Origin: Acidobacteriaceae bacterium
GTDB taxonomy: Bacteria > Acidobacteriota > Terriglobia > Terriglobales > Acidobacteriaceae
Assembly: GCA_009781125.1 (NCBI GenBank)
Contig: WQYS01000107.1
Span: 1 to 7,505 of the forward strand
Length of the DNA: 7,505 bases
Reading direction: 5' to 3'
Each line of letters opens with the position of its first letter. Within the stretch, counting starts at the first letter, position 1. Below are positions 1 through 5,667 of the stretch, one piece after another. The notes under the pieces are model-generated. The model did no database searches and was not told where the DNA came from. It saw only the letters and a list, made by a program, of their open reading frames with translations. The position numbers and the translations under genes were made by a program.

Positions 1-994
1 GCGAGATGCGATACATGGTCGTGCACAGGCATCCGGCATCGTCGAGCGTGCGAACGCGCTTACCCAACGGAGCATATTGCTTCTGAAGACGGTTGACAAG
101 GTGAATCTCGGTGCCGATGGCAAAACTTGATCCCGCGGGAGAGTTTTCTACAATCGAGATAAGCTGCTCGGTGGAGCCGACGGCGTCGGCCTTCTGGCAG
201 ACCTCCCATGTGCACTCGGGATGCACGATCACCTTCATGCCGGGCTCCTCGCGGCGGATGCGGTCTACGTGCTCGGGCAGAAAACGCATGTGCACCGAGC
301 AGTGTCCCTTCCAGAGAAGCACCTTCGCCGAGCGCAGCCGTTCGGGGCTGAGACCGCCGTTGATCTGCCACGGGTCCCACTCCGCCATCTCGCTCAGAGG
401 AATTCCCATCGCAAAGGCCGTGTTGCGGCCCAGATGCTGATCGGGAAGGAACAGGATCCGGCTGCCGCGCTCGAACGCCCACTGCATGGCCCCGCGCGCG
501 CTCGACGAGGTGCAGACAAGCCCGCCGCGTTCGCCGCAGAACGCCTTGATGGACGCTGCCGAGTTCATGTACGTCAGCGGAATCAGATCGCGCGTGAGGC
601 CGGCCCGCTCCAGCCATTGCCAGCACTCTTCGACCTGGCCGATCTCGGCCATGTCGGCCATGGAGCAGCCCGCGTTCAGATCGGGCAGGATCACCTGCTG
701 GCCGGGCTGCGCCAGTATGTCGGCGGTCTCGGCCATGAAGTGCACGCCGCAGAAGATCATGTATTTGGCGTCGGTCTGGGAGGCGACCTTCGCCAGCCGG
801 GAGCTGTCGCCGGTGTAGTCGGCGAAGCGGATGACCTCGTCGCGCTGATAGTGGTGTCCCAGCAGAACGACGTCCTTGCCGAGCCGGGCGCGCGCCTCGG
901 CGATACGGCTGTCCATCGCAGGATCGGGCTGGGCCAGATAGTCGTCCAGAGCGCATGCTCCAGACGCAGTGATCTCGTCCGTCAATTCACTCAA
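1..994 (-). CDS. nadA: quinolinate synthase NadA, 3' end cut by window
   Basis: NadA is the [4Fe-4S] enzyme that condenses iminoaspartate with dihydroxyacetone phosphate to quinolinate in de novo NAD synthesis. The reading frame gives 331 residues before the window edge. It shows LLGHHYQRDEVIRFADYTGDS (about 44-64, split motif GHHYQ then TGDS), FCGVHFMAETA (81-91), LNAGCS (106-111), WKGHCSVH (228-235), VHPE (257-260), VGST (272-275) and CLCTTMYRI (322-330). By alignment to the E. coli protein from memory, C110, C232 and C324 are the cluster ligands. No ATG precedes these motifs in frame until codon 27, inside the conserved N-terminal part; TTG at 994-992 gives MSELTDEITASG and lies 9 nt after GAAGG (1008-1004), so I chose it. 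The next TTG (985-983) is a less likely alternative. A riboswitch covers the ribosome-binding site. Only the last few residues are missing. Confidence 0.95.
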   Translation of the reverse strand, partial: MSELTDEITASGACALDDYLAQPDPAMDSRIAEARARLGKDVVLLGHHYQRDEVIRFADYTGDSSRLAKVASQTDAKYMIFCGVHFMAETADILAQPGQQVILPDLNAGCSMADMAEIGQVEECWQWLERAGLTRDLIPLTYMNSAASIKAFCGERGGLVCTSSSARGAMQWAFERGSRILFLPDQHLGRNTAFAMGIPLSEMAEWDPWQINGGLSPERLRSAKVLLWKGHCSVHMRFLPEHVDRIRREEPGMKVIVHPECTWEVCQKADAVGSTEQLISIVENSPAGSSFAIGTEIHLVNRLQKQYAPLGKRVRTLDDAGCLCTTMYRIS

Positions 995-1002
995 AATATG
1001 CC

Positions 1003-1102
1003 GCCTTCAGCCTCCGGCAAGTGCACGGAGACGGGGATGTTGAAAGCATTAGAGTTGCAGTTGGCTCGCCTGTTGCCGAACCCACGGAGATGTTGCAACC
1101 CT
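1003..1102 (-). promoter_or_regulatory. NAD+-I riboswitch (nadA motif), two tandem domains, controlling nadA
   Basis: On the minus strand the nadA leader contains two domains of the same design. Domain 1 (1102-1051): an 8-bp P1 stem (1102-1095 with 1058-1051, one G-U), a 9-nt 5' bulge AACAUCUCC (1094-1086), then P2 beginning G1085-C1060, with one unpaired U (1059) on the 3' side. Domain 2 (1047-1003): P1 (1047-1042 with 1008-1003, one G-U), bulge AACAUCCCC (1041-1033), P2 (1032-1026 with 1016-1010) and unpaired U1009. Both therefore share CAACAUC[U/C]CCGU on one side and CUG on the other, in the same relative places. This matches the NAD+-I ('nadA') riboswitch, known from upstream of nadA in Acidobacteriota and reported to bind NAD+ and ADP-containing compounds. 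Both purine-rich possible Shine-Dalgarno stretches, GGAGG (1015-1011) and GAAGG (1008-1004), are paired inside domain 2, consistent with NAD-dependent repression of translation. The motif match is from memory of the consensus; the pairing is read directly. Confidence 0.87.
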
Positions 1103-1106
1103 TCGT

Positions 1107-1126
1107 GCGTCTAACTGTGTAGACGC
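1107..1126. repeat. 7-bp-arm inverted repeat just upstream of the nadA riboswitch
   Basis: GCGTCTA (1107-1113) and TAGACGC (1120-1126) form a perfect inverted repeat around a 6-bp spacer. It lies 4 bp upstream of the first riboswitch stem in the nadA direction and 90 bp upstream of tatA in the divergent intergenic region. It could be a protein operator serving either promoter or a small hairpin at the 5' end of the nadA leader. No convincing sigma-70 promoter is visible for either gene, so the role stays open. Confidence 0.5.
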
Positions 1127-1216
1127 CTTGCAATCGTTGGATGCCTGTTTGCGATAGAGAACAGGCCGTGACCGGTTTGTTCGCCATCTGCTACAGGCCT
1201 TATCATAAAGGAATCT

Positions 1217-1672
1217 ATGCCCAGTCTCGGCGACAGCGCCGTAATTTTTTTCCTCGCTCTGCTGCTCTTCGGTCCGAAGAAGCTGCCCGAACTCGCGCGC
1301 CAGTTGGGCAAGCTCATGGCCGAGTTCCGCCGCGCCTCCAACGAGTTCAAGTACCAGATGGAGGAGGAGTTCCGCCAGATGGAGCAGGCCGAGCAACAGA
1401 AAAAACTCGCGGCTGAGTCCGTTGCCGCCCCCGCGGAGGCGTCTGCGGATGCCGGAAGCGATGCGGACAGCGACAACGAAGACGCGGATGCCTACTCGAT
1501 CTACTCGAAGCCGGAAGAGGAAACGGAACCCATCGCTACATCGGGTGAGTTGGTGATGATGCCGCCTGCAACCGGACTTCCGGTAGAAAATTCAGACGAA
1601 GACACGGCGGCAGGCCAGTCTGACGAGTCCATCGATTCCGTCGATTCCAACGAGGTGGCGGCCCATGGCTGA
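1217..1672 (+). CDS. tatA: twin-arginine translocase subunit, TatA/TatB family
   Basis: This is a 151-residue membrane-anchored component of the Tat system, which exports folded proteins across the cytoplasmic membrane. It has one N-terminal membrane segment (about residues 5-20), the hinge FGPKKLPELARQLG (18-31), and a long amphipathic, charged helix (about 22-65). The remaining half is an acidic, Ala/Ser/Glu-rich tail that is probably disordered. The Gly-Pro at the hinge and the long helix recall TatB, while FGxKKLPEL recalls TatA, so the subunit type is uncertain; some lineages use one protein for both jobs. The start ATG lies 4 nt after AAAGGA (1207-1212). Its last 8 bases overlap tatC, so the two are translated together. 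A TATCAT at 1201-1206 sits too close to the start codon to be a likely -10. Confidence 0.9.
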   Translation: MPSLGDSAVIFFLALLLFGPKKLPELARQLGKLMAEFRRASNEFKYQMEEEFRQMEQAEQQKKLAAESVAAPAEASADAGSDADSDNEDADAYSIYSKPEEETEPIATSGELVMMPPATGLPVENSDEDTAAGQSDESIDSVDSNEVAAHG

Positions 1673-2465
1673 TCTGATCGACCGCGCCCGCTCCGCCGTC
1701 ACCGACCGCGCCGAGCTTCCGGGCATGACCCTGATGGAGCACCTCGACGAGCTGCGCAAGCGTCTGCTTACCTCGGTCATCTATCTCATGATCGGCTTCA
1801 TCGTCGCGTATATCTTTCGCGAACGGCTTTTCGGAGTTATCTCCTGGCCGTACGACTCGCTGAAGCAGCAACTGCACCTTACGGATTTGAACTTTACACA
1901 TCCGACCGACGCCCTCAATCTGTATCTGAAGACCTCGCTGGTGGGCGGAGCCATCCTTACCTCGCCGTTTATTCTTTATCAGCTATGGCGCTTCATCTCT
2001 CCGGGGATGTATGCCAACGAAAAAAAGTACGTCGTCCCGTTCATGACGGCTACGGTAGGGCTTTTTCTCACAGGCATATGGTTTGGCTATCACTGGGTAC
2101 TGCCTGGAGCGCTCAAGATATTGATCGGCGACTTCGGCAAGCACTTTCATCCCATCATTACGCTTGAGGATTACACCAACTTCTTTCTTGCCGTCATTCT
2201 GGGACTGGGGATCACCTTCGAGCTGCCCATCCTGATCTTCTTTCTTTCCATCCTTGGGATCGTCGATGCAAAGTTTCTGATTAAGCACATCCGCTATGCG
2301 GTGCTGATTATCTTTGTCATTGCGGCGATCATCTGCCCGCTGCCCGACCCAATCAGCATGATTCTGTTTGCATCGCCGATGCTCGCGCTCTACATGGTGG
2401 GCGTGGGCGTGGCTTACATCTTCAACCCGTCCCGCCGCAAGGCTAGAGAGGCAAAGTCGGCATGA
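1665..2465 (+). CDS. tatC: Sec-independent protein translocase TatC
   Basis: TatC is the multispanning core of the Tat translocase and, with TatB, the receptor for twin-arginine signal peptides. The 266-residue product has the family's normal length and about six hydrophobic segments (roughly 34-52, 92-113, 124-148, 170-196, 208-224 and 229-253). Family signatures are MTLMEHLDELRKRLL (21-35), SPFILYQLWRFISPGMY (100-116) followed by NEKKY, FELPIL (185-190) and PLPDP (225-229). E119 and E186 sit where E. coli TatC has its signal-peptide-binding glutamates (E103, E170), as judged from memory. The ATG overlaps the upstream tat gene by 8 nt (ATGGCTGA) and is preceded by GAGGTGG inside that gene. 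Its own TGA overlaps the next ATG by 4 nt (2462-2465), so the three genes form one translationally coupled operon. Confidence 0.97.
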   Translation: MADLIDRARSAVTDRAELPGMTLMEHLDELRKRLLTSVIYLMIGFIVAYIFRERLFGVISWPYDSLKQQLHLTDLNFTHPTDALNLYLKTSLVGGAILTSPFILYQLWRFISPGMYANEKKYVVPFMTATVGLFLTGIWFGYHWVLPGALKILIGDFGKHFHPIITLEDYTNFFLAVILGLGITFELPILIFFLSILGIVDAKFLIKHIRYAVLIIFVIAAIICPLPDPISMILFASPMLALYMVGVGVAYIFNPSRRKAREAKSA

Positions 2466-3409
2466 AGTTTCTGAAGTCCCGGACTGCTCTGCTCATTCTG
2501 TTGTTTACTTCGAGTTGCTTGCTCACAAACCATGCCGCGAATGCTCAGGCAACAAAGCCGGGCTTCAGCGGCCAGACTGCCTACACGCTGGCGCGCGAGT
2601 ATGTCACGGCTGCTCCCCACCGCTGGATCGGCTCGCCCGATCATGCCAAGGCCGAGGAGTTCATTAAGTCGCACTTCAAGCAGGAAGCGGCGAAGGGCAA
2701 CTTCGAGGTCGATTCGTTTTCGGCGAATACTCCCGTGGGCTATCTGCCGATGAAGAACTTCATCGTCCGCTATCCGGGTAAGAAGAACGGCGTGATCGTG
2801 ATTGGCAGTCATTACGAGACCAACTACTGGCTGAAGAACATCAATTATGTCGGCGCCAACGATGGCGGTTCCACCACGGGCCTGCTCATCGAGCTGGGCA
2901 ACTACTTCAGAGCGCATCCGCCCGAAGGTTACAGCGTGTGGCTGGTATTTTTCGATGGCGAAGAGTCGATTAATACGGACTGGACCGACAGGGACTCCCT
3001 TTATGGCAGCCGCCATCTGGCCGCGAAGTGGGCCTCCGACGGCACGCTGAGCAAGGTCAAGGCCTTTCTGCTGGCCGATATGATCGGCGACAAAGACCTG
3101 AACATCAACCTGGATGACGCCTCCACGCCGTGGCTGCGCGAGATGCTTCGCACGGCAGCGAAGAACACCGGCCACTCCGCCTACATCTACAAGCATGAGA
3201 TTGGCGTCGAGGACGATCATCTGCCCTTCGCTCAGCGCGGAGTTCCGGTGCTGGACCTCATCGACATGGACTACGGCCCGCACACGGCGCAGTCACCCGA
3301 CGGATACCACCACACCGATAAGGACACGCTCGACAAGATCAGCGCCCATTCGCTGCAAGTATCGGGCGATCTCTTTCTGGAGATGGTTCGGCTCATCAAT
3401 CAGAAATAA
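2462..3409 (+). CDS. secreted M28-family protein, probable animal-type glutaminyl-peptide cyclotransferase
   Basis: The 315-residue product starts with a Sec-type signal peptide (basic MKFLKSR, hydrophobic 9-21, likely cleavage near AANAQ at 25-29). No twin-arginine is present; TSSC at 16-19 is a poor lipobox. The rest is an M28 zinc-hydrolase fold: GSHYE (115-119), GANDGG (131-136), FFDGEE (163-168), DSLYGSRHLAAKW (178-190), LLADMIGD (203-210), VEDDHLPFAQRGVPVLDLID (249-268) and HHTDKDTLD (283-291). Long stretches resemble human glutaminyl cyclase, which forms N-terminal pyroglutamate. By alignment from memory, D134, E168 and H284 would bind zinc, and E167, W174, D206 and D251 match catalytic positions. 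The human H319 position is Asp (D265), as I believe is usual in bacterial relatives. An aminopeptidase function is the main alternative. AGAGAGG lies 10 nt before the ATG, which overlaps the tatC stop codon. Confidence 0.85.
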   Translation: MKFLKSRTALLILLFTSSCLLTNHAANAQATKPGFSGQTAYTLAREYVTAAPHRWIGSPDHAKAEEFIKSHFKQEAAKGNFEVDSFSANTPVGYLPMKNFIVRYPGKKNGVIVIGSHYETNYWLKNINYVGANDGGSTTGLLIELGNYFRAHPPEGYSVWLVFFDGEESINTDWTDRDSLYGSRHLAAKWASDGTLSKVKAFLLADMIGDKDLNINLDDASTPWLREMLRTAAKNTGHSAYIYKHEIGVEDDHLPFAQRGVPVLDLIDMDYGPHTAQSPDGYHHTDKDTLDKISAHSLQVSGDLFLEMVRLINQK

Positions 3410-3431
3410 GCAACGATAAACGGCTGTACAG

Positions 3432-3466
3432 AAAAAGGCGTGTGCGCAGGAGACCGCGTACACGCC
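3432..3466 (-). terminator. intrinsic terminator of the DUF3761 gene
   Basis: GGCGTGTGCGC (3437-3447) pairs with GCGTACACGCC (3456-3466), an 11-bp stem with one G-U and an 8-nt loop. On the minus strand the hairpin is followed directly by TTTTT (3436-3432), a standard Rho-independent terminator 22 bp after the DUF3761 stop. On the plus strand only TTCG follows the hairpin, so it would terminate the convergent tat operon weakly if at all. Confidence 0.85.
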
Positions 3467-3488
3467 TTCGCTGTGCAGAAGCAGATAT

Positions 3489-3968
3489 CTACTTGCAGGC
3501 CTGATTGCGGGATGCGCGCGCGCCTTTGGCCTTGGCGTCGGCCTCGGACATGTAGGCTCCCTGCTTGGTCTTGCCGTAGGCGGCTGACCCGTAGCAGTGA
3601 TAGATGTTGGTGTTGGTGTTGACCCAGACCAATCCAGGTCCTCCGCCAGGCTGCGCTACCTTGTTTGCCATGGACTTGCTGCTCGACTTAGCCGGAGCGG
3701 GCTGAGCCGCCGGAGCCGGAGCCGGCTGCGCGGCTGGAGCCGGGGCCGGAGCTGGAGCGGCTGCAGGAGCCGGAGCGGCTGGCGCGGAGGCTTCAGCGAA
3801 CCAGGTCTTAATTCCCTGATGTCCGCGGCAAGCTCCCTGCTTCTTGGCGGCTGAGGTGTAGGTTCCGTCCTTGCACTGGCCGGTCGAACCCGCCGGGGCC
3901 TGGGCGATAACGGCCTGCGCCGCGAAAAGTGCTGCAATGATCGTCATCAAACGAATGGATGTTTTCAT
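3489..3968 (-). CDS. small secreted DUF3761 protein with Ala/Pro-rich linker
   Basis: The 159-residue product has a signal peptide (MKTSIRL, hydrophobic 9-21, likely cleavage after AQA at 22-24). A cysteine-containing module CKDGTYTSAAKKQGACRGHQG (32-52, C32 and C47) is typical of DUF3761. A low-complexity Ala/Pro linker covers about 60-95. The C-terminal module holds VWVNTNTNIYHCYG (114-127) then YGKTKQGAYMSEADAKAKG, ending with C158; I know it as a recurring small-secreted-protein motif but not its function. Four cysteines suggest one disulfide per module. The frame stays open upstream to 4682, but that part is antisense to the toxin-antitoxin genes. The ATG at 3968 is chosen because it starts the signal peptide and follows GGGAG by 5 nt. 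It has its own candidate promoter and a terminator, so it is probably monocistronic. Function unknown; an extracytoplasmic location is likely. Confidence 0.88.
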   Translation of the reverse strand: MKTSIRLMTIIAALFAAQAVIAQAPAGSTGQCKDGTYTSAAKKQGACRGHQGIKTWFAEASAPAAPAPAAAPAPAPAPAAQPAPAPAAQPAPAKSSSKSMANKVAQPGGGPGLVWVNTNTNIYHCYGSAAYGKTKQGAYMSEADAKAKGARASRNQACK

Positions 3969-4004
3969 GCTTACTCCCAAAGGGAAAATTATCGTTACCG
4001 CCTC

Positions 4005-4034
4005 ATAGTACGCTGAGGAGGGAGGTGCTGTCAT
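4005..4034 (-). promoter_or_regulatory. candidate sigma-70 promoter of the DUF3761 gene
   Basis: On the minus strand ATGACA (4034-4029, 5 of 6 matches to TTGACA) and TACTAT (4010-4005, 4 of 6) are separated by 18 bp. Transcription would begin near 3998, leaving a leader of about 30 nt before the ATG at 3968. A second -10-like hexamer, GATAAT, lies nearer the gene but lacks a -35. This is motif matching only. Confidence 0.4.
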
Positions 4035-4127
4035 TACATTGTCTTTCCTTTGGCAGCTTCCGCAGGCACGAAGAATTGAGGCAGGTGTGTCATGCAAGTG
4101 AATTACAATAAGATAGGAGGATTTTTT

Positions 4128-4424
4128 ATGCCTGCAAATGCGCTGGTGCAGACACGGATCGATTCCGATGTGAAGGAACGCGCGGCAGCCGTGCTGACGA
4201 AGCTGGGAATCACGGTCTCCGACGCTGTGCGCATCCTGCTGACGAGGACCGCCAACGAAGGAGCGCTGCCGTTCACTCTTGCGGCGGATACCGCCGAATA
4301 TGACACATGGTTTCGAGCCAAGGTGCAGCAGGCGCTGGACGATCCGCGCCCCGGCATTGCTCATGAAACCGTAGCCGCGCATTTTGTGAAGCGCCGGGCC
4401 ATAGCGCGCAGCAAGGCCCGGTAG
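4128..4424 (+). CDS. RelB/DinJ-family type II antitoxin
   Basis: The 98-residue product has the ribbon-helix-helix pattern of RelB/DinJ antitoxins: LVQTRIDSDVKERAAAVLTKLG (6-27) followed by ITVSDAVRILLTRTANEGALPF (28-49). The first part gives the DNA-binding strand and helices; the polar C-terminal half (about 50-98) would wrap the toxin. Such antitoxins neutralise the partner toxin and repress their own operon. The chosen ATG follows a perfect AGGAGG (4115-4120) by 7 nt. An ATG 36 nt upstream (4092) is in frame but lacks such a site and adds residues absent from the family. TACAAT at 4104-4109 resembles a -10, but it has no -35 and would place the start of transcription inside the ribosome-binding site. 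The toxin follows after 3 nt, the usual antitoxin-first order. Confidence 0.92.
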   Translation: MPANALVQTRIDSDVKERAAAVLTKLGITVSDAVRILLTRTANEGALPFTLAADTAEYDTWFRAKVQQALDDPRPGIAHETVAAHFVKRRAIARSKAR

Positions 4425-4427
4425 ACC

Positions 4428-4748
4428 ATGCAACTGGAGTGGTCCGTTTTCGCGGTCGATGACCGCAACTCCATCTTCGATTACATCGAGGCCGATAGTT
4501 CGCAGGCCGCTGTCATGGTCGATGACCGTATTGAGGAGCAGGTCGAAAATCTTCTCAAGTTTCCGCACATAGGCCGCGTGGGACGAATGGAAGGGATGCG
4601 GGAGCTGGTGATTCAACACACGCCATACATTGTTGCCTATCAGGTTCTGGATGGCACCGTTCGGATTTTGCGCGTTCTGCATGGCGCTCAGCTCTGGCCG
4701 GAAGAGATGAACGAAGTAAATCCAGTTCTGGCCACGAGCAAACTATAG
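4428..4748 (+). CDS. RelE/ParE-family type II toxin
   Basis: The 106-residue product has the RelE/ParE-fold layout: a first strand MQLEWSVFAVDD, two helices (about 11-45) with DDRIEEQVENLLKFP, then GRVGRMEGMRELVI (49-62), TPYIVAYQV (65-73) and the closing strand VRILRVLHGAQLWP (78-91). The pattern G-R-x-G...R-E-L...Y-I-V-A-Y...HGAQ-W-P is typical of this superfamily. Members either cleave mRNA at the ribosome (RelE) or poison gyrase (ParE); the target cannot be told from sequence. The start is 3 nt after the antitoxin stop, with only AAGG at a distance as ribosome-binding site, so translational coupling is likely. The frame is intact and of normal length, so the pair may be active. Confidence 0.9.
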   Translation: MQLEWSVFAVDDRNSIFDYIEADSSQAAVMVDDRIEEQVENLLKFPHIGRVGRMEGMRELVIQHTPYIVAYQVLDGTVRILRVLHGAQLWPEEMNEVNPVLATSKL

Positions 4749-4752
4749 AGAT

Positions 4753-5664
4753 ATGCCGGACACGATTCCTGTCATTTACTGGGTGGGCTTTCACCTCTTC
4801 GTTGCGGTGTTGATGGCGGCGGAGCTGATCTATGTCCGCAGATGTCCGGCAGAGAAGCGGCAGGCCGCCTTCGCCCTCGTAACCGTGATGTGGATCGCCG
4901 CCGCGCTGGTGGTCTCTGGATTTGTACTCCGGACGATGGGCCCCGCAGCCGCGACGCAGTATCTGGCTGGCTACGTCATCGAAGAGTCGCTCTCCATCGA
5001 CAACCTTTTCGTCTTTATGCTGTTGTTCGGCCTGTTCGGGATCAGGCCGGAGCGGCAGCCCGCCGTGCTGTTCTGGGGAGTCGCCGGAGCCATCGTGATG
5101 CGCGGCCTCTTCATCACGGCGGGAATCGGGCTGCTGGATAGGTTTGCCTGGATTGGCTATGGATTCGGCGCGATTCTGCTGGTTGCCGCCGTGAGGCTCT
5201 TTCTTCCGAAGAACGAAGCCACATCCGAGGCCGCGCCGCGATGGCTCCTGTGGCTTTCGCGGTGGAAGCCGGTTAGCTTGAGGCAGGACCGCTTCCTCGT
5301 CGTAGAAGAAGGACAACGCATGGCGACGGTTCTGCTGCTCGCCTTGATTGCCATCGAACTGGCAGACCTTGTTTTTGCTATCGATTCCATTCCGGCGGTG
5401 CTCTCCGTCACCCGGCATCCGTTCCTGGCCTATGCGTCGAACATCATGGCGGTGATGGGACTGCGCTCGCTTTACTTCGTGCTGGCTCTGCCCTTGAAGC
5501 GGTTGCGATTTCTGCGCTATGGACTGGCCGCTGTGCTGGCGTTCGCTGCCGTCAAGATGCTTTCCACGGCGTGGTGGCAGATCGGTCCGTTAGTCTCGCT
5601 GGCCGTCATCGTCGCTATGATTGGCGTGACCGTTATTCTTTCACTGGTGTTCACTGACCACTAA
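4753..5664 (+). CDS. TerC/Alx-family integral membrane protein
   Basis: The 303-residue product is a TerC-family membrane protein. It has about eight or nine hydrophobic segments and the two acidic family motifs: GYVIEESLSIDNLFVFMLLF (73-92) and IELADLVFAIDSIPAV (201-216), followed by SNIMAVMGLRSLYF (229-242). The conserved acidic residues E77, E78, D83, E202, D205 and D211 lie within or next to membrane segments. Length and motif order resemble E. coli Alx. TerC/Alx proteins are linked to manganese export or handling, alkaline response and tellurite resistance; which applies here is unknown. The start is only 4 nt after the toxin stop, with a weak site (AGAG), so it is probably co-transcribed and translationally coupled with the toxin-antitoxin pair. 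No separate promoter or manganese riboswitch is visible ahead of it. Confidence 0.93.
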   Translation: MPDTIPVIYWVGFHLFVAVLMAAELIYVRRCPAEKRQAAFALVTVMWIAAALVVSGFVLRTMGPAAATQYLAGYVIEESLSIDNLFVFMLLFGLFGIRPERQPAVLFWGVAGAIVMRGLFITAGIGLLDRFAWIGYGFGAILLVAAVRLFLPKNEATSEAAPRWLLWLSRWKPVSLRQDRFLVVEEGQRMATVLLLALIAIELADLVFAIDSIPAVLSVTRHPFLAYASNIMAVMGLRSLYFVLALPLKRLRFLRYGLAAVLAFAAVKMLSTAWWQIGPLVSLAVIVAMIGVTVILSLVFTDH

Positions 5665-5667
5665 AGC

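Noticed and set aside
60..956. Long minus-strand reading frame of 298 codons starting at ATG 956
   Set aside because: It is out of frame with the NadA motifs and reads as Arg-rich nonsense; the true nadA frame covers the same DNA.
1048..1076. Minus-strand promoter GCAACA-N17-TCTAAT ahead of nadA
   Set aside because: The hexamers fall inside domain 1 of the riboswitch and its linker, so transcription must start upstream of 1102.
221..1114. Plus-strand reading frame of 297 codons across the nadA region
   Set aside because: Antisense to nadA, no recognisable motif, and it runs through the riboswitch; a by-product of high GC.
987..1187. 66-codon minus-strand frame in the nadA-tatA intergenic region
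   Set aside because: It overlaps the structured riboswitch and the nadA start, and shows no protein-like features.
1177..1206. Plus-strand promoter TTGTTC-N18-TATCAT ahead of tatA
   Set aside because: The -10 would lie 10 bp from the start codon, putting the transcript start at or after the ribosome-binding site; the -35 matches only 3 of 6.
4104..4109. TACAAT as -10 element of the toxin-antitoxin operon
   Set aside because: No -35 at a workable distance, and the predicted start falls in the AGGAGG site.
3969..4682. N-terminal extension of the DUF3761 frame to 397 codons
   Set aside because: The extra part is antisense to the toxin-antitoxin genes; the signal peptide and ribosome-binding site fix the start at 3968.
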